Positions 27,391-36,818 are shown, counted from the first letter of the stretch. The stretch is 64,000 bases of DNA from Hoylesella buccalis ATCC 35310 (GCF_025151385.1 NZ_CP102287.1:1240001-1304000), one strand, 5' to 3'. Numbers and translations: made by a program. Notes: generated by a model from the sequence alone, not told the origin.

Positions 27391-28155
27391 TTAAACATTG
27401 ACGGTCATCACACTTCCGTCTTCTTCCTTGGCCTGCTCCGGATGCTCCACAAGCCATTGCTTGAACTGCCTGACAAGTTTGATAGCCTTGTATGGCGCCT
27501 TGCGCAACATATCCTCGTTGAGTGTGGCTTGCTTGTCAATGTTAAGCAAGAATAGTTTGTACTTACGACTGGAGTATTCGCCGAAGAGATTGTTGGTCAC
27601 ATCAGCATCCCACCACTCGGGTTTGACGGCTTCACGCGTGAGTACGATGACAGCCCGCGTACGCTCAGTCTGTCCTAACTGTATCTCGCCCATGGGCATC
27701 AGCTCTACCGTGAGCTTCACACCATGTGGCATGCTTTTGAGCCTGGCCGACCTGAACATCCTTATGGCGATGGTGTCACTTTGGTTTTTGGCTCCCTCCG
27801 GCACATTGTGTGCCCTGAACGTGTAAGTGTCTTGCAGTTTGTACTCGTCTGGCAGAGCCGTTGTCATGTCTGGCACAACCTTGAGTTTGAACGTTACGTC
27901 ACGCTCAAGCAGCCGACCAGTCATGTTGACCACAATCTTGGCATCTATCTCTGACACGTCATCATTCTCAAAGAAGAAAGACGCTATAGTCGAGTCGGCC
28001 TTTTCCTTACCAGGTGCGACGGCATCCTTGTAGAACTTCTCAAAATATATATGATGTTCCTGCCCGAAGGTCATCAGTCCTTCTTCCTGGCACGACACAC
28101 AGACTAACAATGCCGCAAGGGGCAGTATATAGATGTATTTTTTCATACGTTTCAT
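27391..28155 (-). CDS. DUF4843 lipoprotein
   Basis: 254 residues with lipobox (LPLAALLVCVSCQEEGLMTF). The segments HIYFEKFYK, ASFFFENDDVSEIDAKIVVN, MTGRLLERDVTFKLKVV and GQTERTRAVIVLTREAVKPE match the DUF4843 family, which accompanies SusD and PKD-like lipoproteins in Bacteroidetes loci that lack glycosidases. Likely a surface accessory of the uptake complex. Eleven bp separate it from the susD stop. Confidence 0.88.
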   Translation of the reverse strand: MKRMKKYIYILPLAALLVCVSCQEEGLMTFGQEHHIYFEKFYKDAVAPGKEKADSTIASFFFENDDVSEIDAKIVVNMTGRLLERDVTFKLKVVPDMTTALPDEYKLQDTYTFRAHNVPEGAKNQSDTIAIRMFRSARLKSMPHGVKLTVELMPMGEIQLGQTERTRAVIVLTREAVKPEWWDADVTNNLFGEYSSRKYKLFLLNIDKQATLNEDMLRKAPYKAIKLVRQFKQWLVEHPEQAKEEDGSVMTVNV

Positions 28156-28166
28156 CGTTTACAGTT

Positions 28167-29774
28167 TTATTTTGTTTCCTCCGCTGGTATGGGCAGCACG
28201 CTCTCTTGCTTGGTCAACGGCTTGACGGTGCCGTTGTCACGTTTCACGCCAGCGTTAAGCCGCTTGTAGAGATAGAACAGTTGTCCCTCACTAATCCACT
28301 CTCGCTGTCCCTCGCGCACAAGATCCTTAACGAAAGCGCCCCATGAGGTTTGCGTGGGCAACTTGTAGTCATTCAACCCTCTGTGCTCGCGCATAGTGTT
28401 GAGCAAACCGTAAGCACCCTCGAAATCGCCCTTTCGAGCCATGCACTCGGCCACGATATATCTCAACTCAGACGTACGTAGCAAAGGCAAGATGGTGACA
28501 GTACGGTCACGCTCCATCGTATTTCTCTCTTTGACGTACCATTTGGTGGAGAGAAAGTTGCGGTAAGAGCCTTTGGGTTCGTATACTAAGCGGGTAGAAC
28601 GAATGTCGGTGGTACTCTCATCCATACCCGAGATGGTCTTGAAGATGTCTTGCCCATCTTTGTTCACAATGAACAAGTCACTGCTATGCTGATTTTTCTC
28701 TCGTGGGAAAAGGCGTTCCAAACCAGCCTCGTCCACTTGCTTCTCGTTGTACAATCCCATGACAAGCGTGCCCACCATGCGTATGTCATTCATCTCCTCT
28801 GGCTGATCCACCCATGCGAAATTGAACTGCTCATCCTTGAAAGGCTCGAACTTAGTAGCATTGGCACCCTCGAAAGTGGCGTCCAACACCTCCAGAGCAT
28901 ACGCCTTGGCCTTGTCCAAAGAAGAAGGGTCAAACGTTGCGTTATATTGATGGGCGCGCGCCAACAATGCCGTGATGGCCCAATAGGAGAACCTGTAACC
29001 CCTGCCTAAAAAGAAAGGATCAACGCTCGTGGGGTCAGCGGCACCCTCCATGCCAAACATCAAGGAGTTATAGAAGCGCGCCTCACCCGACACGCTGGCA
29101 CTGTACCCCAATGGTGAGAAATCGAAAGGCTTGACAAGCTCGCGCGCCTGCTCAAGGTCTGCAATGATTTTTCCCATTACTTCCTTGATGGGCAAGTGCG
29201 TGGCCCGCTTATTCGGGAACTCAGTGACGTAGGGAATGTAATTGGCACCATCGTCGTCAATGGGTGCGGGGGCAAAGAGACGAAGCATGTCGAGGTGGAT
29301 AAAAGCTCTGATGGCCTTGGCCTCGCCGAGGATGTTGTCTCTCTCCATCTTGCCTTCGCTGAACTTATTATCACTCTCACCCTCCAGATGTTTGATTAAA
29401 TCGTTGTCGGCGGCAATGGCGTTGAAGGCCGCCAACCAGATGTTGTCTATCAGTGGCTGTAGCTTGGCATCCTTGTAGTCACGCTTGCCAGCTGCGATAT
29501 AGGTAGGGTTACTCAAGTCGTTAGAGCTGACATTGATGTCGTACTGACCTGAGAAGAAGTCAATAACGCCAAATTGCAACTCACGGCCGTAGAGCGTAGG
29601 TGATGCCATGCTCTTGTAGATGCCATGCAGAGCGGAACGATAGCCGTCGCCGGTTTCGAAAAGCTCGTTGGCTGTTGACTGGCCCTCTACGGGCACATCA
29701 AGCCAGTCGTTGCAGCTGCTCAGCCCAAAAAGTGCCATGCAGACTATGATGATGGAATATGTTTTTTGTTTCAT
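28167..29774 (-). CDS. RagB/SusD-family nutrient-binding lipoprotein
   Basis: 535 residues. Lipoprotein signal (IIIVCMALFGLSSCNDWLDV) followed by VPVEGQSTANELFETGDGYR, the classic SusD opening. Later segments are also typical: ADNDLIKHLEG, AKAIRAFIHLDMLRLFAPAP, VMGKIIADLEQARELV, SELRYIVAECMARKGDFEGA and the closing REWISEGQLFYLYKR. SusD/RagB proteins cap the SusC barrel at the cell surface and bind ligand. The RagAB type imports peptides, and the M16 peptidase at the end of this locus fits that reading. Confidence 0.95.
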   Translation of the reverse strand: MKQKTYSIIIVCMALFGLSSCNDWLDVPVEGQSTANELFETGDGYRSALHGIYKSMASPTLYGRELQFGVIDFFSGQYDINVSSNDLSNPTYIAAGKRDYKDAKLQPLIDNIWLAAFNAIAADNDLIKHLEGESDNKFSEGKMERDNILGEAKAIRAFIHLDMLRLFAPAPIDDDGANYIPYVTEFPNKRATHLPIKEVMGKIIADLEQARELVKPFDFSPLGYSASVSGEARFYNSLMFGMEGAADPTSVDPFFLGRGYRFSYWAITALLARAHQYNATFDPSSLDKAKAYALEVLDATFEGANATKFEPFKDEQFNFAWVDQPEEMNDIRMVGTLVMGLYNEKQVDEAGLERLFPREKNQHSSDLFIVNKDGQDIFKTISGMDESTTDIRSTRLVYEPKGSYRNFLSTKWYVKERNTMERDRTVTILPLLRTSELRYIVAECMARKGDFEGAYGLLNTMREHRGLNDYKLPTQTSWGAFVKDLVREGQREWISEGQLFYLYKRLNAGVKRDNGTVKPLTKQESVLPIPAEETK

Positions 29775-29799
29775 AATCGTTGTCGTTGATTTTTTTAGG

Positions 29800-32700
29800 T
29801 CAATAACTTGCTCGCAAACTTATGCTGTATGTGTGGGCATAAGGGTATGAGAGTCCGCGTTCCACCCTCACGGTGTTCCACCGAGCCAAGTCGGATGCGT
29901 TGATCGTGACGGACAGTGCGCTCAGCTTGAGCTTAGAGATAAGTTTCCGACTGAAGTCGTAGCCTATAGACAAGCTGTTGAAATGCACATAGTTATCATT
30001 TTGCACAAATCTTGACGTAGGCCTGGTGGAGCTTTTTTCACCCAATCCATAGAATGGTGCTATGTCGCCCACCTTGCGCCATCTGTCCGTGATGACACGA
30101 CGGTCTACATTCTGGTCTTTTATTTGTGCGTTCTCCACTTTCTCGAGCAAAGTCTGGTTGTACACCTGACCGCCAAATGCGTAGAGGAACGAGGCGTTCA
30201 TGTAGATTCCCTTATAGGCCACATTGATGCCGAACGAGCCTTGCGCATCGGGATTGGTGTCACCGCACACTACCATGTCACTTGCGTTCCATTCCTTGGT
30301 AATGGTGCCGTCTTTCTTCCTGAAAAGCTCTTTGCCGCTGGCAGGGTCAATGCCCAGGGAGGGCATGGCGTAGATGGCCGTGGTAGACGCTCCCACATAA
30401 TATTGGATGAGGGGGCGGTTCTGCAAGTTTTGATATTGCGGATGCTCTGCATCGTAATTATCCCTGATTTTCTTATTGTATTCCTCAATGGCATCGTCCA
30501 ATTTGGATATTCTGTTCTTATTTGCACCCAAATTGGCGTTGGCCACTACCGACCAGTCGCGGTTGCGGAAGAGCGTGATATTAGTCTTAAGCTCAAAGCC
30601 TTTGTTCTCGATAGAACCAACGTTGCCGCTATAAGAGGTGAAACCCGATGATGGCCTTATACTAATGCGGTCAATCATGCCATCCGTTGTTTTCTTGTAA
30701 TAGGCAGCCTCGATATATAATCGGTTTTTGAAAAGCTCCGCTGTGAAACCCACGTCGAGCGACTTGGTGATTTCCCACGACAACGCCGAGTTGCCCATGG
30801 TGAAGAGCCTAACTGCTGGCCCTGTGTAATACCACGCCTTCGTGTCGGCCTTGTAGCTGCTGATTACGTCGAAACGCGAGAAGTTCACCTTTCCGGTGCT
30901 GCCATAAGTACCACGCAGTCTAAGCGTGTTAATCCACGGCAATTTCTTGACGAACGAGTAGTTGTGCACGTTCAAGCCCACGCCGACAGAGGCGAACGGA
31001 GCAAAACGCTTGTCCTCGCCAAACTGCGAAGAGCCGTCCATACGGAACGAAGCATCCAGCAAATAGATTTCGTCAAAGGTGTAATTAAGGGCTCCCAACA
31101 CGCCAAAGAGCCTTGTCGTGGATTTGGTGTCGATGGTTTTGTCAGTCTGCGTGGCCGCATATATGGGGTCGTTCAGGCTACCGATATTGAACCCCTCCAA
31201 CCTGTACGACAAGCGGCGGTCATTGGTCTCCTGTGCGTCCACACCCGCCGTGAGATTCAAGAAGTGGCGCTTAAGACGCTTGTTAAAGTGGAGCATGGCG
31301 TTGGCGTTCCATTTCAGACGAGTGTCGCCAGACACATCGAGCGATCCTTTGCGGTTGTTGGCTACGGTGCGAAACAAGAAAGAGTCCTTAGGGTCTTTGA
31401 AAGTCTTGCTGTCTGTCTTCACTTGGCTTACGCTAAATGTGCCTCGCAGATACAAGCTTGGGGTGAAATGAATGTTCACGCTCAAATTGTCGGTCACGTC
31501 GGTGATACCCCCGCGGCCACTGTAGCTTTGCAAATAGCGTTCCCGCCACAGCGGATTGGCTCTGTGAGACATGGGCAGCTCGCGCAGCAATTCACCAGCA
31601 TCGTCATAGATGGCATCGTAAGGCAGCTGCTGCGAATAGTCGTTGAAATAGCCGTATGGCGAGTCCTCGTAGGATGTTCTGTTGAGTGTCACCTTGTTTT
31701 GTATGTGCAACCAATCTCTCAACCGATAGTCTATCATCATCCCCGCACCGTACCTGTCTCGCTTGGAGCCTTTCATCACACCGGCGTTGTTGTCATAGTT
31801 TAGGTTCAGCATGTACCTCACCTCGTTGACACCGCCCGAGAGCGACACGTCATTACGCCAGTTGTAAGCGTTGCGCAGAGGCCGCGCCAGCCAGTCGGTG
31901 TTCACGCCGCGCCTCACTTCATTTAGTTTGTCGTTATACTCCCTCTCCTTATCTATCGTGGCCACACCAAAAGTCCCAACATACAGCCCGGCATCTTTCT
32001 CTACCTGCAACTTCTCGGTGGCGTTGGTCAGATTATAGTCTGAAAGGTCGGGGAAGGACAGCTCCAAAGTGGTATTATAGTCTATGCGTATCTCACCTGC
32101 CTTGGGAGGTACAGTGGTGACAATCACGACACCATTTGCCGCACGCGAGCCATAGAGTGCCGTGGCTGCGGCATCTTTCAAGATGGTCATGCTCTCAATG
32201 CGGTTGATATCCATGTCGTATATCTTTTGCACGTCCACTTCAAACCCGTCCAGCATGAAAATAGGCATGTTAGGGTTGTCACGCAGGTTGGTACGTTGGG
32301 TGAGGCGCTGGTTCTCCACGTCCAAACCTCTATTCTGCGATATGCTCGACGCTCCTCGAATGCTAATTTCATGCATCTGGTTAGGATCTGCACCAAACCC
32401 AAGGTTGTCCATAATGCGGAATGAGGGGTCAAAAACCTGCAAGGCTTTCACGGCGTCTTTAGAGTTCACCTTCTTGAGATCCTCACTAGTCACGATAGTG
32501 GCCGAACCTGTAAAACTGTTTTTCTTGAGTTTCTGGAAACCCGTCACCACCACTTGTTCAATCTGCGTGGAATTCTCCTCCAAATAGATGGTAAACCTGC
32601 GGTGTTTTCCAACGGTGAAATTCTTGGGTTTGTAGCCGATGAAACTCACTTGAAACACGTCTTGAGCAGAGCATTCCTTGACGACAAATTTTCCCTCCGC

Positions 32701-32901
32701 ATTGGTGGCCGTGCCTCGCAACCCACTTTTCAAGCGCACCGTGGCGCCGGCAATAGGCTCGTTGTTGGTGTTGTCAACCACAGTTCCCTCGATGGTGAAC
32801 CTGTCGCTCCCGGCTGGCTGTTGAGCCAAGAGAGGTCCACTTAGCGAAAACAGCGCTATGATCCCAACTACGAGGGACTGGCTAAAAAAAGTTTTTCGCA
32901 T
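29800..32901 (-). CDS. SusC/RagA-family TonB-linked outer-membrane protein
   Basis: 1033 residues. Signal peptide (VVGIIALFSLSGPLLAQQ), a CarboxypepD_reg-like domain at about 35-110 (TIEGTVVDNTNNEPIAGATV), the TonB-linked receptor plug with ILKDAAATALYGSRAANGVV and IVTT (the SusC signature), then a beta-barrel of about 750 residues ending in an aromatic-containing strand (YSISLRASY). It imports large ligands across the outer membrane using TonB energy. First gene of the six-gene locus, with a consensus promoter at 32983-33013 and a perfect palindrome just upstream of it. Confidence 0.96.
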   Translation of the reverse strand: MRKTFFSQSLVVGIIALFSLSGPLLAQQPAGSDRFTIEGTVVDNTNNEPIAGATVRLKSGLRGTATNAEGKFVVKECSAQDVFQVSFIGYKPKNFTVGKHRRFTIYLEENSTQIEQVVVTGFQKLKKNSFTGSATIVTSEDLKKVNSKDAVKALQVFDPSFRIMDNLGFGADPNQMHEISIRGASSISQNRGLDVENQRLTQRTNLRDNPNMPIFMLDGFEVDVQKIYDMDINRIESMTILKDAAATALYGSRAANGVVIVTTVPPKAGEIRIDYNTTLELSFPDLSDYNLTNATEKLQVEKDAGLYVGTFGVATIDKEREYNDKLNEVRRGVNTDWLARPLRNAYNWRNDVSLSGGVNEVRYMLNLNYDNNAGVMKGSKRDRYGAGMMIDYRLRDWLHIQNKVTLNRTSYEDSPYGYFNDYSQQLPYDAIYDDAGELLRELPMSHRANPLWRERYLQSYSGRGGITDVTDNLSVNIHFTPSLYLRGTFSVSQVKTDSKTFKDPKDSFLFRTVANNRKGSLDVSGDTRLKWNANAMLHFNKRLKRHFLNLTAGVDAQETNDRRLSYRLEGFNIGSLNDPIYAATQTDKTIDTKSTTRLFGVLGALNYTFDEIYLLDASFRMDGSSQFGEDKRFAPFASVGVGLNVHNYSFVKKLPWINTLRLRGTYGSTGKVNFSRFDVISSYKADTKAWYYTGPAVRLFTMGNSALSWEITKSLDVGFTAELFKNRLYIEAAYYKKTTDGMIDRISIRPSSGFTSYSGNVGSIENKGFELKTNITLFRNRDWSVVANANLGANKNRISKLDDAIEEYNKKIRDNYDAEHPQYQNLQNRPLIQYYVGASTTAIYAMPSLGIDPASGKELFRKKDGTITKEWNASDMVVCGDTNPDAQGSFGINVAYKGIYMNASFLYAFGGQVYNQTLLEKVENAQIKDQNVDRRVITDRWRKVGDIAPFYGLGEKSSTRPTSRFVQNDNYVHFNSLSIGYDFSRKLISKLKLSALSVTINASDLARWNTVRVERGLSYPYAHTYSISLRASY

Positions 32902-32982
32902 AGGTATAACAAATTTTGATTAATAATGAATAAATCTCTCATGCAAGCGAGTTCAAACCATGTGGTTTCAACATGCTCACTG

Positions 32983-33013
32983 CAAATATATGTTATTTAG
33001 ACTTAAATTCAAA
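32983..33013 (-). promoter_or_regulatory. Promoter of the susC-M16 locus
   Basis: Minus strand TTTG (33013-33010), exactly 19 bp, TATATTTG (32990-32983). Predicted start near 32976, giving a leader of about 75 bp before the susC ATG. Confidence 0.75.
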
Positions 33014-33033
33014 ATAAGAAAATCATTGAAAAA

Positions 33034-33058
33034 AAGGATGTTGCACTGCAACATCCTT
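33034..33058. promoter_or_regulatory. Perfect 25-bp palindrome, candidate operator of the susC locus
   Basis: AAGGATGTTGCA, one base, TGCAACATCCTT: a perfect 12-bp inverted repeat. It lies 20 bp upstream of the susC -33 box, about -58 to -82 from the predicted start, a common activator position, and in the space shared with the divergent regulator gene. A smaller repeat, GTTTTG-TTA-CAAAAC, is at 33138-33152. Confidence 0.65.
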
Positions 33059-33220
33059 ATGTTTACTGACACTATGAAGAACATCGCATAGAGAAATATA
33101 TCTGGTTTTTGCAACAAAAAAAAGGACAATTGTTAATGTTTTGTTACAAAACAACACTTTCTTTCTTTCAAAAATGCTACTTTCGTGACGTTTTTTGCAC
33201 ACAATTTCATTATTTTAGCT

Positions 33221-33228
33221 TATCTTTG
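33221..33228 (+). promoter_or_regulatory. Candidate -7 element of the TPR/HTH regulator
   Basis: TATCTTTG. The nearest TTTG upstream (33194-33197) is 23 bp away, longer than usual. The ATG at 33237 would be nearly on the transcript start, which favours the ATG at 33273. Confidence 0.5.
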
Positions 33229-33272
33229 CGACATAAATGAAGTCTATAATCCTAAAACATATCATATCTCGC

Positions 33273-34898
33273 ATGCGTAAAGAGCTTCACAAACTCTATT
33301 TAACCGCCCGTTCTCTCAACCTCATATTTATCTTGACCATGCTCGTTACAGCCATCGCCTTGACGACCGCATGCAACCATTTCTCCGACCATCAAGCCAG
33401 TCTTGACAGGGTGGATACCTTGCTCGCCCAAGGCAACGTTGACGCAGCCTACACCTTTTTATGTGAAATGTCAAACGAGCACCTTGACAGCCACGGCGAC
33501 ATGGCGCGTTACACACTGCTCAAGACAGAGACTTTCTTCCGCAAGCAACTCCCCGTGGACAACGACTCCATCGATTATGCCATCTTCTACTACGAGCAGA
33601 ACGGTGATCAAGAGCAACTCGCAAGAGCATGCTACTACAAAGGCGTGATACATTTTTTCTACCGTGGCAATACCCGACGAGCTATCCTTTTGCTCAAACG
33701 TGCAGAAAACTTGGTCAAACAATCCAAAAACCTCACACTGAAGCACAAGGTCTATTCATCCATCTCCTACATCAACCTAATTAACAAAAACTACGCCACC
33801 GCCATCAAATACGCTCGCAAAGCGGGCGACATGGCACGCAAGCTCAACAACAAAGAGTGGATAGGCTATAGCCTCACCTACATTGCCAACGCATACAGTG
33901 GATTGCAAAAACCCGACAGCAACTTGGAATACCTACGCCAAAGCCTCAACTACTACCCATACCTGAGCCGCGAAAACCAGTCGGTGCTACTCTCAAACAT
34001 CAGCGAAGCCTATCATCTTAACAACGATTCAGCCAAGGCCGAAGAGTACATACAGCGAGCCTTGAGAGAACGGCCAAGCAGCTACACCTACGCAGTACTG
34101 GCCGATTTTTACATACAACGAGGTGAACTGAAACGCGCTCACGACTGCTTGCTAAAGGCCGCAGACACCACAGACGTATACACCTACGAAAAAGTGCTGC
34201 ACAGCCTCTTCACATTGAGACAAACTATGCGCGACTATCAAGGAGCCACGCGCATAGCCGACACGCTGCTCGCTTTTCAAAAGCGACAAGAACTCATACG
34301 CAGCCAAAACAACATTTACGACATACAGAACAAATATGAGCGAGAAGAACACGAGAAACAAATCGATACTTATCGCACATACTCCACCGGTCTACTCATC
34401 ATATTGGTGCTATCAGTAGCAACAATGGTGCTCTACCACAAGTACAAACAAGCACGCGACCGGCGAGACCTGCTGCAAAAACATCTGCTGCTCAACGAGT
34501 ATAGCGACCAGCTGCACGAGCTGAAAGCCACTCAGAACATCACCAACAAAGAACTAATCGAGCTGAAAAAGAAAGTAAGTACGCTCAAAGATACCGAGGT
34601 ACAAAGGCTCAGCAACGGAAAGATTCTATACGAGAGCGTGCTTTGCAACCGAAACACCATACATTGGAGCAACCAAGATTTTCTTGACTTCTTAGAGTAC
34701 ATCAAACTCATCGACATGCCCTACGTTGAACAACTGAACCAAACATACTGTAGGCTCTCGCCCAAACAGTACCTATATCTCACTGCTACCGAGCGCATGG
34801 GCAAGACAGAGCAAGAAGTGGGAGACATTTTGGCCATTGGCCCCAGCAGCGTGCGCTCCATCAAAAGCCGTATCAAGAGCAAGCGCATGACTGAATGA
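33273..34898 (+). CDS. Membrane-anchored TPR protein with C-terminal LuxR-like HTH
   Basis: 541 residues from ATG 33273. An N-terminal hydrophobic segment ending in a lipobox-like stretch (MLVTAIALTTACNHF) leads to TPR-like repeats at about 40-340 (DAAYTFLCEMSNEHLDSHGD, EEYIQRALRERPSSYTYAVL). A transmembrane helix follows near residue 380 (YSTGLLIILVLSVATMVLY), then a coiled coil and a C-terminal helix-turn-helix (RLSPKQYLYLTATERMGKTE, EVGDILAIGPSSVRSIKSRI). This is a one-protein signalling design in which a periplasmic TPR sensor is joined to a cytoplasmic DNA-binding end. Divergent from susC with about 370 bp between, so it is the likely regulator of that locus. Confidence 0.82.
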   Translation: MRKELHKLYLTARSLNLIFILTMLVTAIALTTACNHFSDHQASLDRVDTLLAQGNVDAAYTFLCEMSNEHLDSHGDMARYTLLKTETFFRKQLPVDNDSIDYAIFYYEQNGDQEQLARACYYKGVIHFFYRGNTRRAILLLKRAENLVKQSKNLTLKHKVYSSISYINLINKNYATAIKYARKAGDMARKLNNKEWIGYSLTYIANAYSGLQKPDSNLEYLRQSLNYYPYLSRENQSVLLSNISEAYHLNNDSAKAEEYIQRALRERPSSYTYAVLADFYIQRGELKRAHDCLLKAADTTDVYTYEKVLHSLFTLRQTMRDYQGATRIADTLLAFQKRQELIRSQNNIYDIQNKYEREEHEKQIDTYRTYSTGLLIILVLSVATMVLYHKYKQARDRRDLLQKHLLLNEYSDQLHELKATQNITNKELIELKKKVSTLKDTEVQRLSNGKILYESVLCNRNTIHWSNQDFLDFLEYIKLIDMPYVEQLNQTYCRLSPKQYLYLTATERMGKTEQEVGDILAIGPSSVRSIKSRIKSKRMTE

Positions 34899-35024
34899 CG
34901 GCAAGGGGAATCACCATGTGCATGTCAAAAACTCCCATAAAAGTAATCCACACACAGACTTATCGCATGTCCCATTATCATAAAGCAACATATCTCCATT
35001 CATGACACACGCCAACCGTAACTA

Positions 35025-35067
35025 AAATTTAGCCAAAGAAAGACAGCAATCTTACTTTGGCTAATTT
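35025..35067. terminator. Bidirectional terminator-like hairpin
   Basis: AAATTTAGCCAAAG (35025-35038) pairs with CTTTGGCTAATTT (35055-35067), apart from one bulged T. It separates the convergent regulator gene and zinc-ribbon gene. Confidence 0.7.
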
Positions 35068-35129
35068 CATTTATTCACCGAATGTTCAAGGGGCATCACC
35101 CCTTTTCATCATGCCGGTTTGAAGCAGGT

Positions 35130-35963
35130 TTATTTATCTTCTTCGTCCTTCTTCGCGGTTTTGCGAACGGAACGCTTGCGCTTTGGTTTCTCCTCCGTTG
35201 CGTTTTTCTCTACTTTCACACCGGCCAATTCGGGATCAATCATGATACGACCACAATACTCACACACGATGACCTTCTTGTGCATCTTGATGTCCAGCTG
35301 TCGCTGAGGCGGAATCTTGTTGAAGCAACCACCGCAAGCATCACGCTGCACATAGACAATGCCCAGTCCGTTTCGTGAGTTTTTGCGAATGCGTTTGAAA
35401 CTTGAGAGCAGACGCGGTTCTATTGCGCCCTCGAGTTCACTGGCCTTGTTTTTCAGTTTTTCCTCCTCGTCACGAGTTTCCTGCATGATTTCATCAAGCT
35501 CTTCCTTCTTCTCCTTCAAGGCTGCCGTACGATCCTTAATCAGCTCATCGGCCTCTGCCAAATCGGCATTTTTCTCTTCCACCTTGATTAAGGCTTCCTT
35601 GATTTTCTTGTTGCAAAGCTCTATCTCAAGGCTTTGGAACTCAATTTCCTTGGTCAGCGTGTCATACTCACGGTTGTTCTTCACCTCGTCAAGCTGTTTC
35701 TTGTAACGCTCCACGCTCGATTCGGCACTTGTAATGTCTGCTTTCTTCTGGGTGATCGCCTTCTTGAACTCATCGATTTCGGTCTTAATCTTCTCCATAC
35801 GAGTGGTCAGACCAGCTATCTCGTCCTCCAGGTCCTGCACCTCAAGTGGCAGTTCCCCGCGCAAGGCTCGTTTCTCATCAATGCCCGACAGGGTGGTTTG
35901 CAACTGATAAAGCGCCTTCAACTTCTCTTCTACTGATAAATCTGTAGGATCTTTCTTTGCCAT
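35130..35963 (-). CDS. Coiled-coil protein with C4 zinc ribbon
   Basis: 277 residues. About 190 residues of coiled coil (LTTRMEKIKTEIDEFKKAIT, KEKKEELDEIMQETRDEEEK) are followed by a zinc ribbon with cysteines in DACGGCFNKI and VIVCEYCGRI (CxxC...CxxC), then a basic tail rich in Lys/Arg. This is the C4-type zinc-ribbon/CdsZ-like family, often placed beside the Nif3-like gene, as here (34 bp apart). Thought to bind nucleic acid or ribosome-associated targets; the precise role is unclear. Confidence 0.9.
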   Translation of the reverse strand: MAKKDPTDLSVEEKLKALYQLQTTLSGIDEKRALRGELPLEVQDLEDEIAGLTTRMEKIKTEIDEFKKAITQKKADITSAESSVERYKKQLDEVKNNREYDTLTKEIEFQSLEIELCNKKIKEALIKVEEKNADLAEADELIKDRTAALKEKKEELDEIMQETRDEEEKLKNKASELEGAIEPRLLSSFKRIRKNSRNGLGIVYVQRDACGGCFNKIPPQRQLDIKMHKKVIVCEYCGRIMIDPELAGVKVEKNATEEKPKRKRSVRKTAKKDEEDK

Positions 35964-35997
35964 GTTCTATTCTATTTTTAATTGATTCAACCCATTA

Positions 35998-36786
35998 TTA
36001 AAGGTAGATGATCGGATTCGTGTTGATGTTGGTCAGGTGACATTCAGCTCCGGGACACTGCTCCTCGATAACCTGTTTCAAAAGCTCGATAGTGTACTGT
36101 TCACTCTGATAATGACCTATCACGGCCAACTGAATACGCTGCTCCATGTCGAAGAACTCGTGATAGCCCATTTCGCCCGTCACGAAGGCATCGGCACCAG
36201 CCTGCAATGCGTCATTCAAGAGAAACGAACCCGAACCTCCACACATTGCAACGGTTTTGATGGGGCGCCGCAACAGCTGATTGGCCTGCACGCACTCCAC
36301 GTCAAATTCGCGTTTGAGCATCATGATGAAGTCATCGGCAGCCATTGGTTCTGCAAAGGAACCGACAACACCCTCACCACCTTCCACACCATCAACCAGC
36401 TGCGTCTTGCCGATGAACGACAGGTTCTGCAACCCCATCTTCTCGGCAATCTTGTAGTTAACGCCACCTTTAGCACTGTCCAGGTTGGTGTGCATCGCCA
36501 CGATAGCCACGTTGTGACGGATGGCCTTCATGACCGTTCGCTGCACATAGTTTTGATTGGAGATGCACGACAACCTGCGGAATATCAGCGGATGGTGCGC
36601 CACTATGAGATTACACCCCAGCGCAACAGCCTCGTCAACAATCTGTTCCGTCACATCCAGACACAATAAAGCCCCTGATAGTTCCGCCTCTGTCAATCCA
36701 ACTTGCAACCCAGCGTTGTCATAATCTGCTTGCAAGGGCAAAGGCGCGAATCGTTCAAGGGCATTCACCACTTCTATTATCTTCAC
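35998..36786 (-). CDS. Nif3-like dinuclear metal-centre protein (DUF34)
   Basis: 262 residues from a GTG at 36786 (MKIIEVVNALERFAPLPLQA). Metal ligands typical of the family are seen in DYDNAGLQVG, IVAHHPLIF, VAIVAMHTNLDSAKGGVNY and, near the end, VTGEMGYHEFFD plus VIGHYQSEQ. The family forms hexameric rings with two metals per subunit and is linked to GTP cyclohydrolase-type or damage-control chemistry. An upstream in-frame ATG at 36849 lies before the likely -7 element (36811-36818), which supports the GTG start. Confidence 0.92.
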   Translation of the reverse strand: MKIIEVVNALERFAPLPLQADYDNAGLQVGLTEAELSGALLCLDVTEQIVDEAVALGCNLIVAHHPLIFRRLSCISNQNYVQRTVMKAIRHNVAIVAMHTNLDSAKGGVNYKIAEKMGLQNLSFIGKTQLVDGVEGGEGVVGSFAEPMAADDFIMMLKREFDVECVQANQLLRRPIKTVAMCGGSGSFLLNDALQAGADAFVTGEMGYHEFFDMEQRIQLAVIGHYQSEQYTIELLKQVIEEQCPGAECHLTNINTNPIIYL

Positions 36787-36810
36787 GCTACCTATATTAT
36801 TTAGCTGTTG

Positions 36811-36818
36811 CAAAGATA
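36811..36818 (-). promoter_or_regulatory. Candidate -7 element of the Nif3-like/zinc-ribbon operon
   Basis: Minus strand TATCTTTG, 24 bp upstream of the GTG start. No -33 box at standard spacing. Confidence 0.45.

Noticed and set aside
33034..33058. Palindrome as a transcription terminator
   Set aside because: On the minus strand a T run follows it, but it lies upstream of the susC promoter and between divergent genes, so no transcript is expected to end there.
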